A stretch of 64,000 nucleotides of DNA from assembly GCA_033398695.1 (NCBI GenBank), contig CM065804.1, positions 50,995,501 through 51,059,500 on the forward strand, read 5' to 3'. Within the stretch, counting starts at the first letter, position 1. Each line of letters starts with the position of its first letter. This document shows positions 10,134 through 22,085 of the stretch, piece by piece. Made by a program: the position numbers and the translations under genes. The notes below the pieces were generated by a model. It was not told the DNA's origin. It ran no database searches and worked only from the letters and a program-made list of their open reading frames with translations. This stretch comes from Orobanche coerulescens (taxonomy: Eukaryota > Streptophyta > Magnoliopsida > Lamiales > Orobanchaceae).

Positions 10134-11393
10134 AGGACTGGAGGGGAGTACTTGACCTTCTTATTCTATTGCATATTATATTTTGTCCATTGAGGTCAAT
10201 GTACGTCCTAAGTTTGGGGGGGTTTACTTTCTGTCGCTACATTTATTGCTGTACTTATTTCGTTGCACTTTTTGTTATTTCTAGTTATCTTTTTGTCGAT
10301 AGCCTTGCTTGTCATGATTTTACTCTTATTCGTGAATTTTTCGTGCTTCTATTTGTGTAATACTGATGTTACGACACTGTTTTACTCTCTGAAGAAACGG
10401 TCGAGTTTTAGTCGGGTTGTAGTCAGTAATTTCTGTTTCTGCTAAGTCTTCATTTAGGTCCGAAAATTTTTCGTGATTGTAGAGGTCTTGGCGGATAAGA
10501 GAGGATGCATACGTGCTTTAAAATCACCGTCGATACGTTTGGTTACATTTTTCGGTTAGCTAGTCGTCCAGTTACATAAGTCGTGTTGGCACTTAGATTG
10601 AGTTTAGAGTCGGTCAGTTTTTCCCAAAAGTCGAGTTATTTTTGTTCTATGATGGGAAGTCTAGTAACCGGGGGTATTCACGTGACCCGTTGTTTACTCT
10701 CGCGTAGAACGACGACCCTGATTAGACTAGTGATTTAGAAATTTCACATGTGCCGATGATAGGGAGCCTAGTAACCGGGGGTACTCGCGTGACCCGTTGT
10801 TTACTCTCGCGTAAAACAGCGACCTTAATTCGGGCATGCGGGAATTAGCTATTCGAGTTGTTTCTCCGCTGTGGAGGGGAACTTAGTAACTAGAAGCATC
10901 CATATGCCCCATGAGTGTCTTTTACGTCAAACGGTTTCCCAATACATGAGAATGGAAGTTCCACCCTAGGATTATCCCGATGAAACATCCCGAGATCCGA
11001 ACCTAGTGGTCAACTCGAATCAATTTCTTGAGCATATATATATAAGGGAATACTGTCCGAGGACTATTTTTTTGAAACTCGTGAAAATTTTGCCATTAAA
11101 CTGTGGAACGGGGCGAATTAGCTCGTTTATTTTAACCTTTCATATTGACGGTCGACTAGATTCACGTTTGTTAATCTTTGAGCTGGATTTTCTTCATGAA
11201 CGAGTGATTAGGACTGAACTTGGTTACTTTGTGGAATCAGTGTTCTGAGTGTAGCTCGCTATTACGATACTCGTATTATTCAGAGAGAATTTCAGGATAG
11301 TATTGATTAGGTTGAGCACTATGAGTTGCATGATTATTCACGACATTCTTTTATTGAAATTAATTCTTTTTGCTTGAGGACAAGCAAAGGCTT
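10134..11393 (+). other. 3' untranslated region of the Athila-like element with a degenerate 107-114-bp repeat
   Basis: There is no convincing gene. A unit starting CTAGTAACCGGGGGTA recurs at 10661 and 10768, with a weaker third copy (CTTAGTAAC) near 10882. AAGTTTGGGGGGG at 10209-10221 resembles the real polypurine tract before the 3' LTR and may be a duplicate of it. Confidence 0.55.
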
Positions 11394-11408
11394 AAGTTTG
11401 GGGGTATT
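11394..11408 (+). other. Polypurine tract of the Athila-like element
   Basis: AAGTTTGGGGGTATT lies directly before the 3' LTR (TGTTAGGCG at 11409) and would prime plus-strand synthesis. Confidence 0.75.
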
Positions 11409-11663
11409 TGTTAGGCGTATTTTTATACGCTTATTTAGCATTATTTAGTATTATTTTGGAGAGTAAATTGCATAAATGAGATTTTAATGTCTTATTCTCG
11501 CATGTTTGACAGAAGATTGGAGTCTGGAAGCTAAAACAAGGCGAAACGGGCGAAAACGGCGAATTTTGGCCGTGGGCCGCGGCACAGGAAGGCAACCAGC
11601 GGGCACCAGAGTAGACTGTACTCTGTGCCGCGGCACAGTCCAGGTGAGCCGCGGTCCAGACGT
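11409..11663 (+). repeat. 3' LTR of the Athila-like element, left part
   Basis: Matches 3565-3840 of the 5' LTR except for loss of one 21-bp palindrome unit (sites 11577, 11628 and 11649; spacings 51 and 21). It is cut at GACGT (11659-11663) by the copia insertion. Confidence 0.95.
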
Positions 11664-13551
11664 TGTTAGGAATATGCCCTCGAATGCCACTCAGGGGATG
11701 AGAGAGTAGGGGCATTGTATTTGTAATTATGGAATAAATAATAAAAAGGCAATTCGATTCATTCACTGTTTATTGTATTTCAATTGCATTCTTGACTTGG
11801 TAAACATTGAAGTGAAGTCCATGTAAATAAACTGAACATTCCATTCTCGTTATGGGATAAGAGAAAATGCGCTGGAAGTGTTTAAAGTTTATTTACGAAA
11901 ATCGTTCGCAAGTCAATAAACTTAAATGGGCATTAAGTTTTAATAAGACTTGTATAACTGATGCTAGGACGTGTGCACGTCTTGATAGCATAGTTATAAA
12001 GTATATTGGTGGGACTAGTATACTCGAACACGACTCATACTCGATTGATCACCACACGGTATTCACTCTCGAAGAGTCGATGACGAATCAAAAGGTTGTG
12101 ATAGTGTATGTGGACCTTTGACTTGAGGATTCAGTAGAAGATGTGCCTGTGACGTTTAGTTTGTCATTAGAGTAGTTAGACTCATTTGCTTAATTGCTGA
12201 GTCGACCTCGAAGTGCGGACTATACGGGCAGGTAGCAGATTTTATTGTATTCCAAGAAAGGATTTTATCTCTGTTAGTGAGCAGGCGTATGTCCTATACG
12301 GTTAATGGCAAATAAGATCATGAGTCTTTGGCCAAAGCATTCTGATATAGTCGTATTAGATACACTATTAATCAGTCGGTCTTGATTTGCATTAACACAT
12401 GTATAGAGTCTAGTCAATAGTAGGGTTTGACTTTACCGTGACCCGAAGACTTGACCGGGACATCTGATAAAAGGTCTATACGTATATAGTATTCACAACA
12501 TAATGGTTCTGGAATGATCCCTTCATTCGTTCTCGATCGGGGTTTACTGATGCGGCGCTAAGTGGCTAAGTCCGCCCGCACTCATTAGTTCCTCCCAATG
12601 CCGTGAGACGGACCTCTGAGTCGCGCATCGTGAGCGTTGACTGATAAATGTGATTTATTATCTCTCTATAAATATTAGATATTGGATATCTAATTATGAT
12701 TTATTAGATAAATCAAAATAGCGGTCTTATGAATTAAAATTAAGTTACTGGGTGATTAATTTAATTCATAAATTATATTTCTTAGAGAAATATATTTGTA
12801 TTTGATATTATTAATTAATTAGATTAATTAATTAATATAAATACATTGGTGATTAAACGGAGTGTATTTAACGGAGTCGTTTGACGAACGTCCGGTACAC
12901 GAGCCGAGTGACTCGGCTCGTTTTCTAGGAAACTTCCACCATGGGCCGCCCTCCCTCTCCCCACATCACATGGAATCATTTCCATGCATGTGTATGTGTT
13001 AGTTGTATTTTTCTTATTATGTGTTGACATTTTATCTCAATTATATGATTTGTATTATATGTTTGAGATAATATAAAAACAACATATTATAACAACTACT
13101 ATACACACACACACTTGAAAAGAAGACTTCACATCATATTGTTGAAAGAGAGAGCTGCCTGCCGAGAGCATTAAGTGAGGAAGGGAGAAAATTTTTTTTT
13201 CAATTTTCATCTTAGAGGTGAAAGGAATTCAAGAAAAAATAGAGAGAAAATTCCTACGGTAACTTCCTAGCCGTGTTCTTGGAGAAAGAAGTTACGTCGA
13301 ATTTTCCGGGCAACTTCCGACGCATGTGAAGTAGAGGCTTCGAATTTTCGGTGCTTGGAACGAAGGGATTTCGTGTTCGGGACGGGATCGTGATCATCGT
13401 CTACACTTTACGAAGATTTATTTCAAAGGCTTCAAGGGTATGAATCTTTATTTTTGTATTTTTTTTTCGTATATACGTTACTTGATCGATCCTGTTTGGG
13501 ATTCGTATTTATTTCCGCTGCGTATTTCATTTTATTTTCGGAATCCCAACA
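11664..13551 (+). repeat. 5' LTR of the copia element (1888 bp)
   Basis: Starts TGTTAGGAATATGCC and ends CCCAACA. It pairs with 19187-21064. Most differences between the copies are 1-3-base indels at CTG, CAG or CCG sites (for example CATCTGATAA against CATCGATAA). Confidence 0.95.
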
Positions 13552-13552
13552 G

Positions 13553-13564
13553 TGGTATCGGAGC
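13553..13564 (+). other. Primer-binding site, initiator tRNA-Met type
   Basis: TGGTATCGGAGC, one base after the LTR, matches the usual copia site TGGTATCAGAGC with one substitution. Confidence 0.8.
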
Positions 13565-13699
13565 GAGGTCAATGTTTCCGTATATACGATTATTTGTGCA
13601 TTTTGAATGCTTTTGGATGATGATTATGATTTAGAATCATGTTTGGAATAATTGTAGATTTTAAATTATTCGTTGTAGCATCACGTTTTTTGAAACGGG

Positions 13700-13862
13700 C
13701 AGAAAAACAAAGAAACGGGGCTGCCGGCAGGGTGCTGGCAGAACTGCCTGGGCTGCCTGCCCAGGCTGCCGAGCATGCTCGGCCATGATCGGCCATGTCT
13801 CGGCCACAGCGGCCGAGAATGATCGGCCAGTCTGCCGAGCAGTGGCTCGGCCAGGCAGCCCT
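13700..13862 (+). other. GC-rich palindromic cluster in the copia leader
   Basis: In an otherwise AT-rich 1.7-kb leader, this 160-bp block is full of CTGCC, GCCGAGC and GATCGGCC words. GCCGAGCATGCTCGGC (13768-13783) is a perfect 16-bp palindrome, followed by TGATCGGCCA repeats. It would fold into stable hairpins in RNA and could serve dimerisation or packaging (inference). From 13863 to 15273 the leader is AT-rich and I see no gene. Confidence 0.5.
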
Positions 13863-15273
13863 CGGGTTTTTGGCCCGATTTTGAATCGGGCCGCGGGCTG
13901 GGCCTAAAACCGGATTATCCGGGACTCCGTTTTAAGTTTATATTTTGTTGTAATTATTTCCCAAAATTTAAATTGGATTTTAATTTGACTAAATTAATAT
14001 TTGGAATATTTTTTTAGTTAAGGGAAATAAATTAAACGAAAATATTATTTTGGCCGGATTACTTCGAATGAATTTAAATGACGATTATTAGTATTAATTG
14101 GATTAATACCATTAAAATTGAATAGATTAATTTTATATTAATTGGATTAATATATTAATTGATTATTTAATTTTAATGCCACCTTATATTAATTGGATTA
14201 ATATAGTAGAAATTGAATAGATTAATTTATGGATTAATTAGATTAATTTATATTAAGATTAATTGTTTAATTTCGTTGCCATTACATGTATGGAATCCTA
14301 TGTGATGGTGATATAGCTCGTGGACTTAGTTTTTTTTTATTTGTTCGATTCGATTGGGTTGTAAAGGCCGTTTTGAGCCTATTTATATTTACTAGAAAAA
14401 CTTGTATAGGATGCAATTTTTCAATGATGTAATTATTATTTTGGGTATGACGAAGACCGAAGACAACCGAGCGATAAGACGAAGAATCGAAGACTGCTTT
14501 TTTATTGGGTCATTCGCCGCCCGATTTAGGAATTAGGTCCATGAGCTATATGTTGGTAGTAACCGATTCTTGTTTTACATTTTCATTTTGAATAATTGAC
14601 AAACCAACAAACGCGCGTATAATTGAATTAATGTGCAAAGTGTAACATTAATCGCGAAATTCTCCAGACTACAAACAGACTAAGTTTGAAAAAGGTTACG
14701 AGGTTTCCTACCCTCCATCAAACTCGTAGAAAATTGATACCCGAGCTGGTGTGCTATGCTTCCGAGTTATCGGGGTAGTACATTTGGTAGAGGTTGAAAA
14801 ATTCTTGAGTGCATTAGATGCCTTCGGTTGGTGATAAATTTCACCCCTAGAAACCCGATAGGTTGCCGAGTGAGATTCAATAGTCAAACTGATAGACGTT
14901 GATGGTCAACAACTTAGATAGTCTGGATTGCCAAGAAACCTGATAGGTTGAGGGCATGAAGACTAGGGGTAAAAGAAGATCAAATCATCCGTTAGACGGG
15001 TTGGTGTTAGACACCACTTTACATAAATTAATTGGCAAGAAACCTGATAGGTTGCGTCTGTTAAAATTTGTAACGAACTTGATCACCACTAAGAAGTCGA
15101 TCTAACCATGATTTCCGGATTATAACATGGGAGTGTATAATTCCGATAAAATTAGTGGGAGCCGAGACAAGAATTATACAAGCCCTTAAGTTCTATACTC
15201 GGTCATAATTAAACAAGTCACTAATTTAATCTTGTCTAAATCTTTGCAGAAAACAAAATTGAATCTCTCTAAA

Positions 15274-16085
15274 ATGGCTAAAAACCCACTTGCAATACTA
15301 CTTGAAAAGAATCTTCTAACTGGCCCTAACTTTGTTGACTGGTTGCGGAATCTGATGATTGTACTCAGTATGGAGTCTCTGGGATACGTCTTGGAGGCGG
15401 ACATTCCACCGACTCCAATCCGGACTAGGGGTAATCAGGAAGACATTGACGTCCATGAAAAATGGGTCAAGGATGATGTGCTAGTCCGTGGTTTTATGAT
15501 GGGCTCAATGACTAATGGGCTGCAGAGAGCGCACGAGAAAATGACTTCTGCTGGCGATTCTCGCACACTTGACCGAACTTTATGGAGAGCACGGTAGGAG
15601 TGCTAGATATGAGATATCAAAGCGGTTGTTCGGTCTTAGGATGAAAGAAGGGGAGAAAGTGGGAGACCACGTCCTCAAGATGATCTCTATGATTGAGAGG
15701 CTCGAGGTGCTCAACTTTAATATGGATTTATCCCTTCAAATTGATCTCATCCTTCAATCTCTACTGACTCTTTCACGCAGTTTGTAATGAATTTCAACCG
15801 TAATGAAATTACATGCACATTAGCCGGGCTAATGAATAAAGCTGGTGACGGCGATCTAACATGAAGACTAAGCGAGAGAGGCTCTTGTGATTTCTTCCGG
15901 GCCTAAGAGGTCCAAGAACAAGAAGAAAAGACCTACGAGCAAGACAAACCCAAGAAAGGGGTGCAAAAGGAAAGGGCAAGGCCCGAAAGGTTCAAAAGGT
16001 AGGCGGTCCAAAACCTACGGACAAATGCCTTGAATGCGGTGAGTGGGCCCTTTGGCGAAGGACTTGTCCCAAGATTAATGGCGCA
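15274..16085 (+). pseudogene. gag: Copia gag
   Basis: The ATG at 15274 (MAKNPLAILLEKNLLTGPNF) begins a copia gag with the LTGPNFVDWLRNLMIVL signature of UBN2-type gag. The frame shifts near 15570 and continues at 15569-15785 (ARYEISKRLFGLRMKEGEKV, then LKMISMIERLE). Further on, a Lys-rich stretch and KCLECGEWALWRRTCP near 16030 are a zinc knuckle whose His has been lost through a small deletion. TGCAG at 15245-15249 could be a splice acceptor just before the ATG. Gag would package the RNA; this copy is broken. Confidence 0.8.
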
Positions 16086-16129
16086 TCAGTGCACGGAACT
16101 TTTGTTTTTGAAACTAATTGTTCCGCTCT

Positions 16130-17348
16130 TTATATTCGCTTCATGGATTACGGATTCAGTGCCACTTCTCACATTTGTACTATGAATCGGGATCTGGAAC
16201 AGTAGAAAACTTGAAGTCGGGAAATAATGATCACATTGGAAGCGGACAAAGTGTCGAGGCAACCGATATTGGATCAATCCTTCGGGTTTAGAATCGGTTT
16301 TATTTTGACATTAGATGAAGTACTTGTTTTGCCCAAGGGGCATAAAAACATTGTATCCATTCCAGTCTTGGACCGGCAAGGATTTTGTTTCTTCATTGGC
16401 AATGGCAGTTGTAAAATTTATTTTCGAAATAAATTGGTTGGAACAGCTACATTGTTGAATGGTTTATATCATATGAACATGCAAAATAAAACAGCAGTGA
16501 ACACTATAACTAGGAAACGTGGTAGGCAAGATACTAATCAAGCTCTTAAATGGCACCTTAGACTTGGTCATGTTGGTCAGACCAAGGTTCAGAAAATGGA
16601 AAAAGATGGACTTTTAAGTCCATTGGGTGTAGAACCCTATCCAACTTGTGAATCTTGCCTTAGAGGCAAAATGACTAAGTTCCCCTTCATAGGGACTTTT
16701 GAAAGGGATGCCGATAAACTTGGATTGGTGCATACCGATGTTTGTGGTGCTTTAGAAGTAGCCCGAGACGGATATCAATATTTCATAACGTTCACAGATG
16801 ATCATACTAGGTATGGAATTGTGTACTTAATGAAACATAAATCTGAAGCCTTTGCTAAATTCAAAGAATTTAAGGCCCTAGTTGAAAAACAAACTGGATG
16901 TCATATCAAAGCACTTCGGTCGGACCGAGGTGGCGAATATATGAGCACTGAGTTTGATGAGTTCCTTAAGGAATATGGAATAGTTTCACAATTCACGCCT
17001 CCAGGAACCCCACAGTTAAATGGTGTTTCAGAAAGGAGAAATCGGACTTTGTTAGACATGGTTCGCTCCATGTTAAATTACACTGATTTACCTATTTACC
17101 TGTGGGGGTATGCCTTACTAACCGCTGCCTATATCCTAAATAGATGTCCTTCCAAATCTGTTCCTATCACTCCGCATGAGATGTGGAAGGGTAAGAAACC
17201 AAGCCTTAATCACATAAGCATTTGGGGATGTCCATTTATGTCAAAAAGGCTAAAGTGGACAAACGAAGCGAGGTCCATAAAAGGACGTTTCATAGGATAC
17301 CCAGAGGACTCGATGGGTTATCTATTCTACATGCCGAGAAGACCATAG
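16130..17348 (+). pseudogene. Copia protease remnant, GAG-pre-integrase and integrase
   Basis: The protease remnant (MDYGFSATSHIC near 16145) has lost the usual Asp-Thr/Ser-Gly triad. The open frame from about 16227 to 17348 then carries the zinc-binding region WHLRLGHVGQTKVQ ... TCESCLRGKM (HHCC). The catalytic core follows, with LVHTDVCG, LRSDRGGEYMS and VSERRNRTLLDMVRSM giving D, D and E. It ends with the conserved YILNRCPSKSVPITPHEMW. Integrase inserts the cDNA. The catalytic residues are present, but the link to RT is broken between 17340 and 17540 by frameshifts. Confidence 0.88.
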
Positions 17349-17536
17349 GGTCGTTGTGGCATTACAAGCGCACTTCCTTGAGGATGAATTCATTCAGAAG
17401 GTGGCTCGGGTAGAAATATCTCTTTGGAAGAGCATAATGAAACTCCTAAGGAGACATCGATCGGGGATCAAGAACCGAACCTATTGTAACACAACCTCCA
17501 CTTCAAGGTCGATAGGGTATCTCACTTACGAGAGGT

Positions 17537-19171
17537 ATGGCTATACACATGTCGAGGAACCGGGTCTCCACGACACACGATAGCGATGAAAACGACCCTG
17601 TCACCTATGACCAAGCGATAGTGGATGTAGACTCTGATAAATGGAAAGAAGCAATGGAAGCTGAGATAGACTCGATGCATACCAATCAGGTCTGGATTCT
17701 AGTAGATCTTCCAACTGGCATGAGGACTATTGGAAATAAATGGATCTATAAGAGAAAGACTAATGGGGATGGCAAGGTTGATGCCTATAAGGCCAGGCTT
17801 GTGGCAAAGGGTTATACCCAAAGGGAAGGAATCGATTATCATGATACCTTCTCACCCGTAGCTATGATAAAGTCGATTCGCATGATGCTTGCCATTCTTC
17901 GCTATTATGATTATGAAATATGGCAAATGGATGTCAAAACGGCTTTTCTAAATGGATACCTCGAGGAGGAAATCTATATGGAACAGCCTAAAGGTTTTAT
18001 GTCCAAAGCTAATATTCATAAAGTGTGTAAGCTGCAACGAGCCATTTATGGTCTGAAGCAAGCTTCTCAAAGTTGGAACCTTCGATTTGACGAAGCAGTT
18101 AAGGACTTTGACTTCGAACGAAATGAGGAGGAACCGTGTGTTTACAAAAAGATCAGTGGGAGCAACATTGCGTTCTTAGTACTATATGTAGATGATATTC
18201 TACTTATAGGAAATAACATAGCAATGCTCAGCACTGTGAAAGCTTGGCTTTCTAAAACGTTCTCCATGAAAGACTTGGGAGAAGATTCCTATATTCTAGG
18301 GATCCGTCTTTACAGAGATAGACCGCGAAGAATGATAGGACTTTCCCAAGCCCTTTATATCGATAAAATCCTGAGAAGATTCAAGATGGATGAATCTAAA
18401 AGAGGGTTCCTTCCCATGCGACATGGAATTCATCTCACCACGAAAATGTGTCCTCAAAGTGAGGAAGACAAGAGAGAGATGAGTAAGGTACCCTATGCCT
18501 CGGCAGTGGGTAGCCTCATGTACGTTATGTTGTGTACGAGAGCAGACTTAGCCTATGCTGTGAGTATGGTAAGTCGATTTCAAGCAAACCCGGGAAGGGT
18601 ACATTGGACTGCCGTAAAGAACATTCTTAAGTACTTAAGAAGAACTAGAGATTTAGTTCTTAGTTATGGTGGTGGAGAAAAGAAGGTGATTGGATTCACC
18701 GATTCTGATTTTCAAGGAGACAATGATGACTCTAAGTCGACATCTGGGTATTTATTTACTCTCAATGGAGGAGCAGTATCTTGGAGAAGCTCCAAGCAAG
18801 CCGCTACTGCAGATTCCACCTGCCAAGCAGAGTATCAAGCTGCCTCAGAGGCTAGCAAAGAAGCATTTTGGATGCAGAAGTTTATACAAGAACTTCAAGT
18901 GGTGCCTAACGCGGAGTTGCCTATATCACTATTCTGTGATAATGATGGAGCTGTCACCCAAGCCAAGGAGCCGAGGGCTCACCACAACACCAAGCATATA
19001 GAGAGAAAGTACCACATCGTTCGAGAGATGGTGGAAAAAGGATATGTTTCATTGGAAAGAGTAGACTCAGAAGACAATGTCTCTGACCCGCTGGCTAAGC
19101 CATTATCTCAGGCCGTCTTGGAAAGACATCTGAAGAACATGGGTATTGGATATCATGATATGTGGCATTGA
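17537..19171 (+). CDS. pol: Copia reverse transcriptase and RNase H (544 codons open)
   Basis: The frame covers WKEAMEAEIDSMHTNQVW, then the RT core with IWQMDVKTAFLNGYLEEEIY, KLQRAIYGLKQASQSW and the intact catalytic box LVLYVDDILLIG (about residues 212-223). RNase H follows, with GFTDSDFQGDNDDSKSTSGY, ADSTCQAEYQAASEASKEAF, LFCDNDGAVTQAKEPRAHHN and the end motif NVSDPLAKPLSQ. All expected catalytic Asp/Glu residues appear present. It copies element RNA into cDNA within the particle. It is the best-preserved coding unit in the window, although upstream integrase and gag are frameshifted, so the element as a whole is probably inactive. Confidence 0.92.
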   Translation: MAIHMSRNRVSTTHDSDENDPVTYDQAIVDVDSDKWKEAMEAEIDSMHTNQVWILVDLPTGMRTIGNKWIYKRKTNGDGKVDAYKARLVAKGYTQREGIDYHDTFSPVAMIKSIRMMLAILRYYDYEIWQMDVKTAFLNGYLEEEIYMEQPKGFMSKANIHKVCKLQRAIYGLKQASQSWNLRFDEAVKDFDFERNEEEPCVYKKISGSNIAFLVLYVDDILLIGNNIAMLSTVKAWLSKTFSMKDLGEDSYILGIRLYRDRPRRMIGLSQALYIDKILRRFKMDESKRGFLPMRHGIHLTTKMCPQSEEDKREMSKVPYASAVGSLMYVMLCTRADLAYAVSMVSRFQANPGRVHWTAVKNILKYLRRTRDLVLSYGGGEKKVIGFTDSDFQGDNDDSKSTSGYLFTLNGGAVSWRSSKQAATADSTCQAEYQAASEASKEAFWMQKFIQELQVVPNAELPISLFCDNDGAVTQAKEPRAHHNTKHIERKYHIVREMVEKGYVSLERVDSEDNVSDPLAKPLSQAVLERHLKNMGIGYHDMWH

Positions 19172-19175
19172 GTGC

Positions 19176-19186
19176 AAGTCGGAGAT
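19176..19186 (+). other. Polypurine tract of the copia element
   Basis: AAGTCGGAGAT directly precedes the 3' LTR (TGTTAGGAA, 19187). It fits the usual copia AAGTGGGAGAT apart from one base. Confidence 0.75.
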
Positions 19187-21064
19187 TGTTAGGAATATGC
19201 CCTCGAATGCCACTCAGGGGATGAGAGAGTAGGGGCATTGTACTTGTAATTATGGAATAAATAATAAAAAGGCAATTCGATTCATTCACTGTTTATTGTA
19301 TTTCAATTGCATTCTTGACTTGGTAAACATTGAAGTGAAGTCCATGTAAATAAACTGAACATTCCATTCTCGTTATGGGATAAGAGAAAATGAACTGGAA
19401 GTGTTTAAAGTTTATTTATGAAAATCGTTCGCAAGTCAATAAACTTAAATGGGTATTAAGTTTTAATAAGACTTGTATAACTGATGCTAGGACGTGTGCA
19501 CGTCTTGATAGCATAGTTATAAAGTATATTGGTGGGACCAGTATACTCGAACACGACTCATACTCGATTCAGTCACACGGTATTCACTCTCGAAGAGTCG
19601 ATGACGAATCAAAAGGTTGTGATAGTGTATGTGGATCTTTGACTTGAGGATTCAGTAGAAGATGTGCCTGTGACGTTTAGTTTGTCATTAGAGTAGTTAG
19701 ACTCATTTGCTTAATTGATGAGTCGACCTCGAAGTGCGGACTATACGGGCAGTAGCGATCTTTACCGTATGCCAAGAAAGGATTTTATCTCCTGTTAGTG
19801 AGCAGCGTATGTCCTATACGGTTAATGGCAAATAAGATCATGAGTCTTTGGCCAAAGCATTACGATATAGTCGTATTAGATATACTATTAATCAATCGGT
19901 CTTGATTTGCATTAACACATGTATAGAGTCTAGTCAATAGTAGGGTTTGACTTTACCGTGACCCGAAGACTTGACCGGGACATCGATAAAGGGTCTATAC
20001 GTATATAGTATTCACGACATAATGGTTCGGAATGATCCCTTCATTCGTTCTCGATCGGGGTTTACATGCGGCCCGCTAAGTGGCTAAGTCCGCCCGCACT
20101 CATTAGTTCCTCCCAATGCCGGTGAGACGGACCTACGAGTCGCGCATCGGGAGCGTTGACGGATAAATGTGAATTTATTATCTCTCTATAAATATTAGAT
20201 ATTGGATATCTAATTATGATTTATTAGATAAATCAAAATAGCGGTCTTATGAATTAAAATTAAGTTACCGGTGATTAATTTAATTCATAAATTATATTTC
20301 TTAGAGAAATATATTTGTATTTGATATTATTAATTAATTAGATTAATTAATTAATATAAATATATTGGTGATTAAACGGAGTGTATTTAACGAGTCGTTT
20401 GACGAACGTCCGGTACGAGCCGAGTGACTCGGCTCGTTTTCTAGAAACTTCCACCATGGGCCGCCCTCCCTCTCCCCACATCACATGGAATCATTTCCAT
20501 GCATGTGTATGTGTTAGTTGTATTTTTCTTATTATGTGTTGACATTTTATCTCAATTATATGATTTGTATTATATGTTTGAGATAATATAAAAACAACAT
20601 ATTATAACAACTACTATACACACACACACTTGAAAAGAAGACTTCACATCATATTGTTGAAAGAGAGAGCCTCACGAGAGCATTAAGTGAGGAAGGGAGA
20701 AAATTTTTTTTTCAATTTTCATCTTAGAGGTGAAAGGAATTCAAGAAAAAATAGAGAGAAAATTCCTACGGTAACTTCCTAGCCGTGTTCTTGGAGAACG
20801 AAGTTACGTCGAATTTTCCGGGAAACTTCCGACGCATGTGAAGTAGAGGCTTCGAATTTTCGGTGCTTGGAACGAAGGGATTTCGTGTTCGGGACGGGAT
20901 CGTGATCATCGTCTACACTTTACGAAGATTTATTTCAAAGGCTTCAAGGGTATGAATCTTTATCTTTGTATTTTTTTTTTCGTATATACGTTACTTGATC
21001 GATCCTGTTTGGGATTCGTATTTATTTCCGCTGCGTATTTCGTTTTATTTTCGGAATCCCAACA
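19187..21064 (+). repeat. 3' LTR of the copia element (1878 bp)
   Basis: Direct repeat of 11664-13551, ending CAACA before the GACGT target duplication. Confidence 0.95.
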
Positions 21065-21069
21065 GACGT

Positions 21070-22085
21070 AACACCCAGCGCCTAGGTTTTAAATTACACG
21101 CCCAATAGACGTATTTATTTTGGTGTGCTCCGCGCGGATTTGGGCCGTTTTGAAGCCAGTTCTCGACCTACACACGTACGCGATTTGGTGACTGTTGAGA
21201 GCTATAAATAAGGGTTTAAGACCCTAATTAATCATCTTGGAGGCTTAGGAAAAGGGGGAACACAGAAGATTATCACAGACGAGAGAAGCAGAAGATATCA
21301 AGGGCAGAGGGCGGAAGCCAGAAGAACGGAGGAATCCGAGCTCTTCATCTGCGTTTGATTTTCATGCTTTTATTTATTAATTATGTATTTTCAGTATTTA
21401 GCATGTCAGGCTAAAACCCTAATCTAGGATTTTGATGAAACCTATGTTTTGACGGATTTGCTTGAGATTATCTATTTAATTCCCTTTTTGTTGAGTTTTC
21501 CCAATCGTGTTTAATGCTTTCAATTATCTGGCCAATAGTTGTATTGTTTTAATCATTCAATTCGAATCGGGAGAGGAGAATTGGTGAGGAACTATTGGTG
21601 AGGACCGTTTTATCTTGTGAGATAGGAATATACTCATAGGAACTACGTGGCCTTTTGGAGATTTTATGCTTTTTGCCTATTGACGAATCAATTCACCTAG
21701 GGATAGAGTGCATTACTCGCCGTTAGAAAAATCTATTGACCTCGGGAGAGGCGGTAGAGTATATTAGCAATCTTCGCCTTCAATAAATTGGGAAAATCAT
21801 TAACTTCAGATAATCGAGAGTAAATTCGGATAAACCAAGGTGGATTCAGAATCCTAGACTTATTCATCATTTGATTCTCTTTCTTCAAGCGATCGTTTTT
21901 ACTGTCTAGTCTTTTATTAATTCTTTTAGTAATTAATTGCAAAACCAAAGTTCGATTGTTCAAATAAAACTAGAATACATAAAAATCGGTAGTTAGTGAT
22001 TCAGTACTCGTGGGAAGGATACTCACTCATCACTTTATTACTTGTATACGATAACGTGCACTTGCGTTCAAGAAATATCGCAACA
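21070..22085 (+). repeat. 3' LTR of the Athila-like element, right part
   Basis: Continues 3840-4887 of the 5' LTR (TAACACCCAGCGCC onward), including the TATA region and the CTTGCGTTCAAGAAATATCG end. The palindrome pair seen at 3879-3905 in the 5' LTR is replaced here by about 18 unrelated bases (21101-21118). Confidence 0.93.

Larger units (their letters stand above)
11664..21064 (+). mobile_element. Ty1/copia retrotransposon, Angela/Tork-like, nested in the Athila 3' LTR
   Basis: It is flanked by the duplication GACGT (11659-11663 and 21065-21069). LTRs are at 11664-13551 and 19187-21064, an initiator-Met-type primer site at 13553, then gag, protease, integrase, RT and RNase H in copia order, and a polypurine stretch at 19176-19186. 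Long LTRs (about 1.9 kb) and protein wording such as YKARLVAKGYTQREGIDYHD and GLSQALYIDKILRRFKM fit the Angela/Tork group. The LTRs are nearly identical, so this is the youngest insertion in this stack. Gag and the integrase/RT linker have frameshifts, while the RT-RNase H part is open. Confidence 0.92.
3565..22085 (+). mobile_element. Athila-like Ty3/gypsy element lacking RT, RNase H and integrase (contains a nested copia)
   Basis: It starts TGTTAGGCG and ends CAACA, and is flanked by the 5-bp duplication AAAAG (3560-3564 and 22086-22090). LTRs are at 3565-4887 and 11409-22085, the latter split by a copia element. A tRNA-Asp primer-binding site, an Athila-type gag, a protease, a GGGAGGCAACCCGAG motif often seen after Athila pol genes, an extra ORF and a polypurine tract follow. 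No RT, RNase H or integrase is present between protease (ends 7643) and the extra ORF. The element therefore needed enzymes in trans. It lies in the Tat pol gene, between RT and RNase H. Confidence 0.9.

Noticed and set aside
11867..12121. Open frame in the copia LTR (repeated at 19390-19647)
   Set aside because: Located within the LTR in both copies, with length differing between them because of indels. It is not a copia gene.
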